A stretch of DNA of 64,000 nucleotides. Source: Microbacterium galbinum (lineage in GTDB: Bacteria; Actinomycetota; Actinomycetes; Actinomycetales; Microbacteriaceae). Positions 49,004-55,534 of the stretch are shown here, one piece after another. The notes under the pieces are model-generated. The model was not told the origin of the DNA and searched no databases. It saw nothing but the letters and a program-made list of their open reading frames with translations. The position numbers were made by a program, and so were the translations under genes. Every line of letters starts with the position of its first letter. Positions within the stretch are counted from its first letter, which is position 1. The stretch spans positions 1,922,001-1,986,000 of the forward strand of contig NZ_JAHWXM010000001.1 in the NCBI RefSeq assembly GCF_023091225.1. Direction: 5' to 3'.

Positions 49004-49016
49004 CTAGCTTAGCTAG
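49004..49016. promoter_or_regulatory. Operator palindrome at the MFS promoter
   Basis: CTAGCTTAGCTAG (49004-49016) is a perfect palindrome around a single central base. It overlaps the -10 element (TAAGCT on the minus strand, 49006-49011). A TetR- or MarR-type operator is plausible; no such regulator gene lies directly beside it. Confidence 0.5.
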
Positions 49017-49076
49017 CATTCTCGATCTGCAACAGTCTTCGGTGCGCTCACCGCCGGAACCGCAGGCACGAAAACA

Positions 49077-49105
49077 GGGGCGGGGCCGTCGAATGGCCCC
49101 GCCCC
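49077..49105 (-). terminator. Terminator hairpin after csbD-like gene
   Basis: GGGGCGGGGCC (49077-49087) and GGCCCCGCCCC (49095-49105) form a perfect 11-pair stem with a 7-base loop. On the minus strand it is followed by TGTTTTCG, which serves as a weak T-run. It lies 50 bases after the CsbD stop. Confidence 0.78.
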
Positions 49106-49154
49106 CTCCCACTGTCCCCAGCAGGTCTCACCCAGCGCGCGGCTGGGAATCATG

Positions 49155-49328
49155 TCAGCCCTTGAACGCGTCCTTGACGTTCTCGCCGGCCTTCTTCACG
49201 TCGGCCTTGGCCTGATCGGCCTTGCCCTCGGCCTCGAGCTTCTCGTTGCCGGTCACCTTGCCCGCGGCCTCCTTCGCCTTACCGGCGATGTCCTCTGCGG
49301 CGTTCTTGATCTTGTCGTCGAGTCCCAT
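49155..49328 (-). CDS. CsbD-family stress protein
   Basis: A 57-residue, highly charged helical protein (starts M-G-L-D-D-K-I-K-N-A-A-E-D-I-A-G-K; ends A-G-E-N-V-K-D-A-F-K-G). This is the CsbD pattern: the family is a general-stress protein in Bacillus and is frequent in actinobacteria. It is rich in Lys, Ala, Glu and Asp with no aromatic core except one Phe. The ribosome site GAAGGGAAA lies 4-12 bases ahead of the ATG. It precedes its own hairpin and follows the Asp23 operon, which fits an envelope or osmotic stress role. Confidence 0.85.
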   Translation of the reverse strand: MGLDDKIKNAAEDIAGKAKEAAGKVTGNEKLEAEGKADQAKADVKKAGENVKDAFKG

Positions 49329-49357
49329 GATGTTTCCCTTCGTGATGGTGGTTCTGG

Positions 49358-49379
49358 CGGCGGGGTCCTGCCCCCGCCG
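49358..49379 (-). terminator. Hairpin at the end of the Asp23 operon
   Basis: CGGCGGGG (49358-49365) and CCCCGCCG (49372-49379) form an 8-pair stem 66 bases after the AmaP-like stop and 30 bases before the csbD start. It may end the Asp23 operon transcript. Confidence 0.55.
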
Positions 49380-49444
49380 TCCTCCCGTCGGCCGGTGCGT
49401 GACCGACGGCGAGTCTGTGCAGCCCGGTCAGCGGGCGGATGCCG

Positions 49445-50059
49445 TCACGACAACCGCCTCTGATCGTGGGCGAGCCGCGCGCGCAGGCTGGTGTGGATCG
49501 ACACGTAGGCGGCGGTCTCGCGGCCGGTGAGCGTGGCGAGGTTGGTCAGCAGCCGATCGAGGTGATCGACCAGCTCGCGCGGATCCGTGTTCTGCCGCGG
49601 GGTGACCGCCACGTGCAGCACCGGCTCGTGGCGCACGTCGTTGGCGGTCACGCTCGCCGAGAGGATCTCGTCGCGGCCTGCGAGCGACTTCTTGACGGCA
49701 TCCGACACGAACGACTCCGTGACGGTGACGCGTCCGAGCGGGTTCTGCGCGCCGGAGGAGCGCAGTGCCGTCTTCGACCGACGGCCCGAGACGCTCGTGA
49801 GGGCGAGGATCAGCAGCGCGATCACGACGACGATCGCGACGACGGCTCCGACACCGATCCACGAGGCGGCCCCGCCGGCGATCGCGGTCGCGGCGCCCGC
49901 CTGATCGAGCCAGGTCTCGGCGTTCTTGCCGGCATCCGTCCAGACGTCGGCCGCGGTCGGCCAGCTCAGGAGGGCGATGCCGACGGCACCGAGGGCCAGG
50001 AAGATCAGGCCGATGAGGAGCAGCAGGGTGCGGTTCAGCGCACGGTTGGTGGCGTTCAC
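49445..50059 (-). CDS. amaP: AmaP-like alkaline-shock membrane anchor protein
   Basis: A 204-residue membrane protein. Two hydrophobic segments, at about 11-33 and 68-90, flank a short loop, and the C-terminal part (about 105-204) is cytoplasmic, with V-L-H-V-A-V-T-P-R near 150. In Staphylococcus, AmaP anchors Asp23 to the membrane; this protein has the same two-helix layout and the same gene company. The start is GTG at 50059, overlapping the previous stop as GTGA. Confidence 0.75.
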   Translation of the reverse strand: MNATNRALNRTLLLLIGLIFLALGAVGIALLSWPTAADVWTDAGKNAETWLDQAGAATAIAGGAASWIGVGAVVAIVVVIALLILALTSVSGRRSKTALRSSGAQNPLGRVTVTESFVSDAVKKSLAGRDEILSASVTANDVRHEPVLHVAVTPRQNTDPRELVDHLDRLLTNLATLTGRETAAYVSIHTSLRARLAHDQRRLS

Positions 50060-50637
50060 AGGTCGGCGTCCTTCTCGGTCGCGCGCTCGATGCGAACGCG
50101 GGTGCGGATGCTGCGGGTCAGCCGATACGTCTGCAGCTCGGACTCGGCAAGGGCGAGAACCTCGCTCTGCTCGAGGGGCACTCCGGCGCCGGGGCGCACG
50201 GTCACGTCGATGCTGCGGTGGCCGACGCCGACGGTGATGGCGTCGCGCGCGATCCCGGTCTCCTCGGAGAGATGCTGGGCGAGGGCGCTCGCGATCACGC
50301 CGTTGTCGACGACGACCGCGCGGTCGCCCGCATCGAGGGTGTGCTTCGACAGTCGCCCCGGGGTGATCGCCAGGATGACGAACACCAGGCCGATGAGCGC
50401 GAGCACGACGCTGCCGGCGATGACGAGACCGGCGGGCTGCGTCGGCAGGCCGACCAGCCAGCCCGCGGCCGCCGCCGGGCCGACGAGGAGCGCGGGCTGA
50501 GCGGCGAGGCTCAACACGATCTCGAGGGCGACATAGGCGAGGGCGAGGATGAGGAGGACGACCGCGACGAACATCGCGACGGTGCGCGGCGAGTGGGTCT
50601 CGCGTCGGATGACGCGGCGAAGTGCGGGGGTGCTCAT
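50056..50637 (-). CDS. DUF6286-like membrane protein of the Asp23 operon
   Basis: A 193-residue protein with two hydrophobic segments (about 20-42 and 68-90) and a soluble C-terminal domain (about 95-193) with an I-D-V-T-V-R-P-G-A-G-V-P segment. It is of the type annotated with DUF6286 in actinobacteria and always sits with Asp23 genes. The architecture mirrors the adjacent AmaP-like protein, which suggests they form paired membrane anchors. It overlaps both neighbours by four bases. Confidence 0.65.
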   Translation of the reverse strand: MSTPALRRVIRRETHSPRTVAMFVAVVLLILALAYVALEIVLSLAAQPALLVGPAAAAGWLVGLPTQPAGLVIAGSVVLALIGLVFVILAITPGRLSKHTLDAGDRAVVVDNGVIASALAQHLSEETGIARDAITVGVGHRSIDVTVRPGAGVPLEQSEVLALAESELQTYRLTRSIRTRVRIERATEKDADL

Positions 50638-51029
50638 CGCACTCGTCTCCTTTCGGGAATGATGGCGCCGGTGATGGTGAGGGCGACGCGGGTGACCTCG
50701 TGGCCGAAGAGGCCGGTCAGCTCCCGCTGCAGGTGCTCCTGCAGCTCGCGGGCCCGGTCGAGCACCGGGGTGGTCTGGGCGATCGCGGCGGTGTCGTCGA
50801 GATCGGGCACGGGAAGCGGTGACGAGATGCGCAGGGCGAACCCTGCGCCTCGCGCGACGACGTCGGCCTTCACGTCACTGCGGGAGACGCCGATCACCGA
50901 TGCGGATGCCTGTTCCGCGACCGTGCGATAGACGCGTTCCTTCACCTCGACGCGGCCCGGGACGGACTCCCCGCCGGTGGCCTGCCCCGCGGGGCGGCCA
51001 CCGGCGATGACGTTCTGGTCGACGCGCAT
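50634..51029 (-). CDS. Asp23-operon soluble protein, Asp23-like
   Basis: A 131-residue protein without a membrane segment. The core V-K-A-D-V-V-A-R-G-A-G-F-A-L-R-I near 52-67 and V-T-R-V-A-L-T-I-T-G-A near 112-122 resemble the alternating strands of the Asp23/Gls24 fold. It starts in a TGATG overlap with the DUF2273 gene. It may be a divergent Asp23 paralogue or partner; the call is moderate. Confidence 0.6.
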   Translation of the reverse strand: MRVDQNVIAGGRPAGQATGGESVPGRVEVKERVYRTVAEQASASVIGVSRSDVKADVVARGAGFALRISSPLPVPDLDDTAAIAQTTPVLDRARELQEHLQRELTGLFGHEVTRVALTITGAIIPERRRVR

Positions 51030-51217
51030 CAGGAGGTTCGCCGCCCCGTGATGACGTCGGCGAGACCGCGGACGTCGAGCTTGCCGGAGGCGATGCGTCC
51101 GACGATCGCTCCGACCCCTGCGAAGACGGCCATGAGGAGGAATCCCCAGAAGCCGAAGAGCAGGGCGGCGAGGGCGAGAAGTGCGCCGATCAGGGCGCCG
51201 GTGGCGGTGGGGCTCAT
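51029..51217 (-). CDS. DUF2273-type small membrane protein
   Basis: A 62-residue protein with two close hydrophobic segments (5-23 and 26-42) and a basic tail R-I-A-S-G-K-L-D-V-R-G-L. In Firmicutes a DUF2273 protein accompanies Asp23 and AmaP; the arrangement here is the same. ATGA overlap joins it to the Asp23 gene (51214-51217). Confidence 0.75.
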   Translation of the reverse strand: MSPTATGALIGALLALAALLFGFWGFLLMAVFAGVGAIVGRIASGKLDVRGLADVITGRRTS

Positions 51218-51744
51218 GAGACGCGCGACTCCTCGTTCTCGTGGGTGTTGTCGTCACCGGGCACGTGCACGTCGTTGACCTCGACGTTGACCTCGACGAC
51301 CTCGAGGCCGACGAGACGGGTGATCGCCCCGGCGACGGCGGCGCGGACGTTGTTCGCGACGGTCTGGATGGGTGCGGGGTACTCGACGACGATGGTGAGG
51401 TCGGCCGCGGCCTGGGTCTCCCCGACCTCGACCTTCACGCCCTGTGCGAGGTCGGTGGCGTTGATCACGTCGCGGATCGCGCCGAATGCGCGTGCTCCGC
51501 CGCCACCCAGTGCGTACACACCGGGCACCTCACGAGCGGCGATACCGGCGACCTTGGCCACCACGCCCTCGGCGATCGTGGTCGTACCGGCGGCGTCGAC
51601 ATCCGCGGGAATGCGAGAGGTCGAGAACCCGGCGGAACGGTCCACGCGGGGAGCGACGGCGGCCGGCGTCGGGGTGCCGGTGGTGTCGGGCAGCTCCTTC
51701 TCGGCGGGGCTGGTCGACGTGTTCTTCTGATCCTGCGTTGCCAT
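51214..51744 (-). CDS. Asp23/Gls24 family envelope-stress protein
   Basis: A 176-residue protein. A Pro/Thr/Ala-rich N-terminal arm (about 1-50) is followed by the Asp23 domain with T-I-A-E-G-V-V-A-K-V-A-G-I-A-A-R-E-V-P-G-V near 56-76, G-V-K-V-E-V-G-E near 101-108 and V-E-V-N-V-E-V-N-D-V near 150-159. Asp23 proteins coat the inner membrane face and respond to alkaline or envelope stress. It is first in a five-gene operon divergent from an ECF sigma factor, 139 bases away. Confidence 0.88.
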   Translation of the reverse strand: MATQDQKNTSTSPAEKELPDTTGTPTPAAVAPRVDRSAGFSTSRIPADVDAAGTTTIAEGVVAKVAGIAAREVPGVYALGGGGARAFGAIRDVINATDLAQGVKVEVGETQAAADLTIVVEYPAPIQTVANNVRAAVAGAITRLVGLEVVEVNVEVNDVHVPGDDNTHENEESRVS

Positions 51745-51799
51745 GACGTGTCCTATCTCTTTCGACGGCCGACCACAACCCCTGGGGGATCCGGATCGG

Positions 51800-51846
51800 G
51801 AGCGATAACGTCGCTCACAAGTAAGAGGCGCGGATCACGCGATCCG
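51800..51846. promoter_or_regulatory. Two short inverted repeats in the Asp23/sigma divergent promoter
   Basis: GAGCGA-N5-TCGCTC (51800-51816) and CGGATC-N4-GATCCG (51831-51846) lie between the divergent Asp23 and sigma genes. They may be regulator sites of the stress cluster. GGAGG at 51875-51879 is the ribosome site for the sigma gene. Confidence 0.4.
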
Positions 51847-51883
51847 TCACAAAAAAGTTTCAGAAAGTTCTGGTGGAGGTCCG

Positions 51884-52456
51884 ATGGCCCGCTCGACAGG
51901 TCCGCGCAGCGGCGATCTGACGGTCGTCTCGGATCGCGTCCTGGTGCATCGCTCCGTCGACGGCGACTCCTCCGCCTTCCGCGAGATCGTGCGGCGGTAT
52001 GCGGGTTCGATGCGGGCGTACGTGTCGCGCATCGTCGGCTCTCTGAGCGAGGCCGACGACGTCGTGCAGAACGCCCTCGTCACGGCGTGGCGCCAGCTCG
52101 ACTCCCTGCGGGATCCGGATGCCGTGAAATCCTGGCTCATGCGCATCGCCAGCCGCGAGGCCTTCGCCTTCATCCGCAGACGCCCCACGGATGCCACGCT
52201 CACCGGCTACGATGCCCCTCATACCGAGAGCACCCAACCCGAGCAGATCGCGATCCGCAACGCCCAGCTCGCGGCCCTGTCGAAGGCCCTCGATACGCTG
52301 CCCGAAGATCAACGACGGTGCTGGCTGCTGCGCCAGGTCGCAGAGCTCAGCTACACCGAGATTGCAGAGGAAATGGAAACCTCACCCAGCACGGTCAGAG
52401 GACTCCTCTCCCGTGCCCGTTCGAGCATCACGATCCAGATGGGAGGCTGGCGATGA
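51884..52456 (+). CDS. ECF-type RNA polymerase sigma factor
   Basis: A 190-residue sigma-70 family factor with region 2 at about 30-95 (F-R-E-I-V-R-R-Y-A-G-S, then D-D-V-V-Q-N-A-L-V-T-A-W near 58-69) and region 4 at about 130-185 (L-P-E-D-Q-R-R-C-W-L-L-R, then Y-T-E-I-A-E-E-M-E-T-S-P-S-T-V-R). Region 3 is absent, as in ECF sigma factors. The ATGA overlap (52453-52456) couples it to an Asp23-containing protein with an anti-sigma-type zinc motif. Its regulon probably includes the divergent Asp23 operon. The signal is unknown. Confidence 0.9.
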   Translation: MARSTGPRSGDLTVVSDRVLVHRSVDGDSSAFREIVRRYAGSMRAYVSRIVGSLSEADDVVQNALVTAWRQLDSLRDPDAVKSWLMRIASREAFAFIRRRPTDATLTGYDAPHTESTQPEQIAIRNAQLAALSKALDTLPEDQRRCWLLRQVAELSYTEIAEEMETSPSTVRGLLSRARSSITIQMGGWR

Positions 52457-53040
52457 CCGCGCACGATCACGATGACGCGCTCGACTGCGGCACGACCATC
52501 GATCAGCTCTCGGACTATCTCGACCGCGACCGCACGCCGCGCGACCCGCACATCGAGAGCTGCCCGGACTGCCTCAACGCGCTCGAGGCGCTCGAACGCG
52601 TGGGTCGCCTGTCGCGCGACCTCATCGATGCGGATGCCGCCGAGCTGCCCGCGCCTCCCGAGTCCTGGTTCGAGCGCATCTTCACCTCCATCCAGGAGGA
52701 ACTGCGCGCCGGCCGCAGCCTGCCCATCAGCCACCCCGATCCGCGTGTGCAGATCACGGTCACCGAGGGGGCAGTGCGCGCGCTCCTGCGTGACAGCGGA
52801 GACGCGATCGACGGCGTCTTCATCAGCCGCACCGAGATCGTCGGCGACGCCGAGACGCTCGGCGCTCCCGTCGAGATCAACCTGACGGCATCCGTCCGCT
52901 TCGGCACGTCGATCCAGCACCTGACAGACGAGCTTCGCGAGGTCGCCTACGCCGCCCTCGCGAAGCACACCGACCTGAACGTCGTCGCCGTCAACATCTC
53001 CGTCGAAGACATCCACACCGACATCAAGGATGTGTCATGA
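52453..53040 (+). CDS. Anti-sigma-type zinc domain fused to Asp23 domain
   Basis: A 195-residue protein. The N-terminal 60 residues contain H33-I-E-S-C37-P-D-C40 (HxxxCxxC, the zinc anti-sigma motif) within a helical segment, followed by a linker and an Asp23/Gls24-like domain from about 95 (V-Q-I-T-V-T-E-G-A-V-R-A-L-L, later L-N-V-V-A-V-N-I-S-V-E-D-I-H). There is no membrane segment, so it would be a soluble anti-sigma factor. Start and stop overlap its neighbours by ATGA. The fusion directly joins sigma control and the Asp23 shell; this arrangement is unusual. Confidence 0.85.
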   Translation: MTAHDHDDALDCGTTIDQLSDYLDRDRTPRDPHIESCPDCLNALEALERVGRLSRDLIDADAAELPAPPESWFERIFTSIQEELRAGRSLPISHPDPRVQITVTEGAVRALLRDSGDAIDGVFISRTEIVGDAETLGAPVEINLTASVRFGTSIQHLTDELREVAYAALAKHTDLNVVAVNISVEDIHTDIKDVS

Positions 53041-53360
53041 GCACCACCACGCCCGACGAACCCGTCGACCTCGCCCGCCACGTGCGCACCGTTCCCGGCG
53101 TCACGAACATCTTCACGGCGCGGCCGCTGCTCGCCCGCCTGCCGGAGGTCGTCGCGGCGGCATCCGCGAAGGATTCCGACGGGCCGGTGGCCGACATCCT
53201 CGTCTCGACCGAACCCGATGGCACCTCGGTCGTCTCGACGCGCATCGCCACCTCGACCGACGACAGCAGCGTCGCCACCGCGCGCCGCGTCGCCGACACT
53301 CTCCTCGCGCACACCCCCGACACCGCACGCATCCAGCTGCAGATCGCCCGCATCCGCTGA
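53037..53360 (+). CDS. Hypothetical protein, third gene of the sigma operon
   Basis: A 107-residue soluble protein with alternating strands (I-F-T-A-R-P-L-L near 24-31, D-I-L-V-S-T-E-P-D near 51-59, V-S-T-R-I-A-T near 64-70) and a C-terminal helix-strand. It resembles a single Asp23-like repeat in its spacing but lacks clear motifs. It overlaps the fusion gene by four bases and so belongs to the sigma operon. Its function is unknown. Confidence 0.6.
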   Translation: MSTTTPDEPVDLARHVRTVPGVTNIFTARPLLARLPEVVAAASAKDSDGPVADILVSTEPDGTSVVSTRIATSTDDSSVATARRVADTLLAHTPDTARIQLQIARIR

Positions 53361-53368
53361 CCGCTCTT

Positions 53369-53400
53369 CATCGCTTCCCGAGCGCGCGAAGCGAGACGAG
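53369..53400. repeat. Dispersed repeat, degenerate long type
   Basis: CCCGAGCGCGCGAAGCGAGAC followed by GAGGCGCC is a diverged copy of the CTGAGC...GACGAAGGG repeat, directly after the sigma operon. Confidence 0.7.
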
Positions 53401-53441
53401 GCGCCTCCGCGGCGTGCGCCACCCGACAGGAGCGACGTCCC

Positions 53442-53470
53442 ACGACGGACCGTCGTCGCGCACGTATGCT
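53442..53470 (+). promoter_or_regulatory. Promoter with palindrome before the phosphotransferase gene
   Basis: ACGACGG-A-CCGTCGT (53442-53456) is a perfect 15-base palindrome just upstream of the -10 TATGCT (53465-53470), which lies 7 nt before the ATG. The position fits a repressor site over the -35 region of a leaderless promoter. Confidence 0.5.
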
Positions 53471-53477
53471 GTCCGGC

Positions 53478-54296
53478 ATGCAGTCCCACACGCACGACCT
53501 GACGTTCACCGGGGGTGAGGTGCAGAAGAGGTTCCTCACCTGGTCGGAGGGGGAAGCCGACCGGGAGTGGGCCTGTCTCCAGGCGATCGAGGCGCACGCA
53601 CCGGGCATCGCGCCCCGGCCGCTGAGGCGCGAGACGGTGGGTGGCCACCCCGTGGTCGTCATGTCGCGGCTTCCCGGTGACGCTCTCGGGGGCGCACCTC
53701 TGACTCCCGCGCAGACCGCGTCTCTCGGACAGACCCTGCGGCGGCTGCACGGCATCCCCCTCGACCGGGTCATGGCATCCGGAATCGGCGAGCGCCGCCT
53801 CGGCCCATCCACGCTCCGCCCCGCTCTTCGCGGATGGCTCCGCGCCCCCGAGGACCTTTCGGCATGTCACGATCCGGCTCTGGTACGCGCGGGCATCGAC
53901 GCCGCGGCGGCCTGGCTCTCGTCGTCTGATGCGCTCCCCGCCCCCGAGATCGTGAGCCTCGGGATCGCAGACCTCAATCCCGCGAACATCCTCTGGGACG
54001 GGCGCACCTGCCGCCTCGTGGATTTCGAGGACGGCGGGCTCACGGATCCGGCCTATGACCTGGCGGATCACGTCGAGCACATCGCGGGTCGCCTCACGGG
54101 TGTCTTCGACGCGGGAACTCTGCTGGCCGCTGTGGGGATCTCGGACGAGGGTAAGGATCGGTTCCACGCGTACCGGCCCCTCTGGGCCGCGTTCTGGCTC
54201 GCGATGCTCCTTCCGGGGAACGGAGGATTCTCCCGCAACCCGTCGGGCTCGACGGAAGCCCAGGCCCGCCATCTGCTCGGGCTCCTCGGTCAGTGA
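53478..54296 (+). CDS. Kinase-fold phosphotransferase (APH/choline-kinase-like)
   Basis: A 272-residue protein with a small-molecule kinase fold. L-G-I-A-D-L-N-P-A-N-I-L-W-D near 161-174 is a Brenner-type catalytic loop with D165 in place of the usual H-x-D Asp context, and R-L-V-D-F-E-D-G-G near 178-186 holds the metal Asp. The upstream ATG 53466 is also possible, but ATG 53478 has the TATGCT box 7 nt before it. Substrates could be aminoglycosides, sugars or choline; none can be chosen. It stands alone. Confidence 0.75.
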   Translation: MQSHTHDLTFTGGEVQKRFLTWSEGEADREWACLQAIEAHAPGIAPRPLRRETVGGHPVVVMSRLPGDALGGAPLTPAQTASLGQTLRRLHGIPLDRVMASGIGERRLGPSTLRPALRGWLRAPEDLSACHDPALVRAGIDAAAAWLSSSDALPAPEIVSLGIADLNPANILWDGRTCRLVDFEDGGLTDPAYDLADHVEHIAGRLTGVFDAGTLLAAVGISDEGKDRFHAYRPLWAAFWLAMLLPGNGGFSRNPSGSTEAQARHLLGLLGQ

Positions 54297-54340
54297 GCCC
54301 GGGTCGCCTAACCCCTCGGAGCGAGCGCCCGCCCCGCGCC

Positions 54341-54419
54341 CGTTCGGGAGGAGATCTCCGCGTGGGGAGGACGGATGCGGGAATTTCCTCCTCCCATCCG
54401 TGAGAACTCCTCCCGAACG
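54341..54419. repeat. 79-base palindrome, copy 3
   Basis: Left arm 54341-54379 starts CGTTCGGGAGGAGATCTCCG; right arm 54380-54419 ends GAACTCCTCCCGAACG. The centre is diverged compared with copies 1 and 2, and the outer 20 bases are best conserved. It lies between two plus-strand genes. Confidence 0.85.
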
Positions 54420-54477
54420 GATGCCGAACACCACCCGAAAACTCCATTCACGCGAATCCACCCACTCGGAACAGGCG

Positions 54478-54504
54478 TAGGCTGGAGAGAAGGACGGACC
54501 GTCC
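54478..54504 (+). promoter_or_regulatory. Promoter and palindrome of the SDR gene
   Basis: TAGGCT at 54478-54483 is a likely -10; GGACGG-A-CCGTCC (54492-54504) is a perfect 13-base palindrome at the expected transcription start, 47 bases before the gene. GGGAAGAAG (54534-54542) is the ribosome site. Confidence 0.5.
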
Positions 54505-54550
54505 GAGAAGATCTCCCGGAAGCAGTGCCCGCCCGGGAAGAAGCCCACCC

Positions 54551-55303
54551 ATGGCTCAGTACGACGTTTCGGACCGCTCGGCGATCGTCACGGGAGCAGG
54601 CAGCGGAATCGGCAAGGCCACCGCCCTCCTCCTCGCGAAGAACGGCGCCGCGGTCGTCGTCAACGACCTGAACGCCGAGCACGCGAACGCGGTCGTCGAA
54701 GAGATCCGTGCCGCGGGCGGCGTCGCCGAGGCATCCGTCGGCGATGCGACCGACCCGGCCTGGATCGCCTCCTCGGTCGAGCTCGCGAACTCCCTCGCCC
54801 CGCTGCGCATCGGCGTGAACAACGCGGGTATCGGCGGAGCATCCGCCCCCACCGCCGAGTACACCGACGAGGCGTGGGACAAGGTCATCTCGATCAACCT
54901 CAACGCCGTCTTCCGCAACATGAAGGCGCAGCTGCCCGCGATCCTCGCCAACGGCGGCGGTTCGGTCGTCAACGTCGCGTCGATCCTCGGCAGCGTCGGC
55001 TTCGCCAACTCCCCCGCCTACGTCGCCGCGAAGCACGCGGTCGTCGGTATGACGAAGTCGGCCGCTCTCGAGTACTCAGCGCAGGGCGTGCGCGTGAACT
55101 CGGTCGGCCCCGGCTTCATCGACACCCCGCTGCTGGCGACCATGGGCGAAGAGGCGAAGGCGTACCTCGTGAGCAAGCACCCGATCGGCCGCCTCGGCCA
55201 GGCCGACGAGGTCGCGAACCTCATCGCCTTCCTCGCCAGCGACGCAGCGAGCTTCGTCACCGGCAGCTACCACCTCGTCGACGGCGGTTACACCGCCCAG
55301 TAA
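54551..55303 (+). CDS. Short-chain dehydrogenase/reductase
   Basis: A 250-residue classical SDR with V-T-G-A-G-S-G-I-G near 14-22, N-N-A-G near 90, S143-region V-N-V-A-S-I-L-G near 138-146, Y156-V-A-A-K160 and P-G-F-I-D-T-P near 186-192. The R/D pattern after the second strand (V-V-V-N-D-L-N) suggests NAD preference. It probably oxidises or reduces a sugar alcohol, steroid or hydroxy-acid; the substrate is unknown. A short repeat-rich gap separates it from the GH92 gene. Confidence 0.93.
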   Translation: MAQYDVSDRSAIVTGAGSGIGKATALLLAKNGAAVVVNDLNAEHANAVVEEIRAAGGVAEASVGDATDPAWIASSVELANSLAPLRIGVNNAGIGGASAPTAEYTDEAWDKVISINLNAVFRNMKAQLPAILANGGGSVVNVASILGSVGFANSPAYVAAKHAVVGMTKSAALEYSAQGVRVNSVGPGFIDTPLLATMGEEAKAYLVSKHPIGRLGQADEVANLIAFLASDAASFVTGSYHLVDGGYTAQ

Positions 55304-55323
55304 GCGGATGCCGCGGGGCGGGC

Positions 55324-55405
55324 TGCTTCGACAGGCTCAGCAACCCAGCCTCTGAGGCTCAGGGACCCAGCTACCAGCTGCTGGGTCCCTGAGCCTGTCG
55401 AAGGG
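55324..55405. repeat. CTTCGACAGGCTCAG inverted repeat pair
   Basis: CTTCGACAGGCTCAG (55326-55340) and CTGAGCCTGTCGAAG (55389-55403) are perfect mirror copies, with an inner pair AGGGACCCAG/CTGGGTCCCT (55361-55390). The hairpin may end the SDR transcript. Confidence 0.85.
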
Positions 55406-55443
55406 CCCCGCCCCGCCCGCCGACATCTTTCGTTCACCTGTTG

Positions 55444-55493
55444 TTGGACATCGCGTCCACAAACCTCCATAGTGTTCCTGACAGCGTTGTCAG
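55444..55493 (+). promoter_or_regulatory. GH92 promoter with LacI-type operator
   Basis: TTGGAC (55444-55449) and CATAGT (55468-55473) are candidate -35 and -10 boxes, 18 bases apart. CTGACA-GCGT-TGTCAG (55478-55493) is a perfect palindrome right after them and resembles LacI/GalR sites (TGACA..TGTCA). GGAGG at 55523-55527 is the ribosome site. The repressor is not the one at 36443, whose site is AAACCGGTTT. Confidence 0.6.
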
Positions 55494-55534
55494 AATGCGG
55501 GCAGCGCATCCACCCACCACATGGAGGTAATCGC

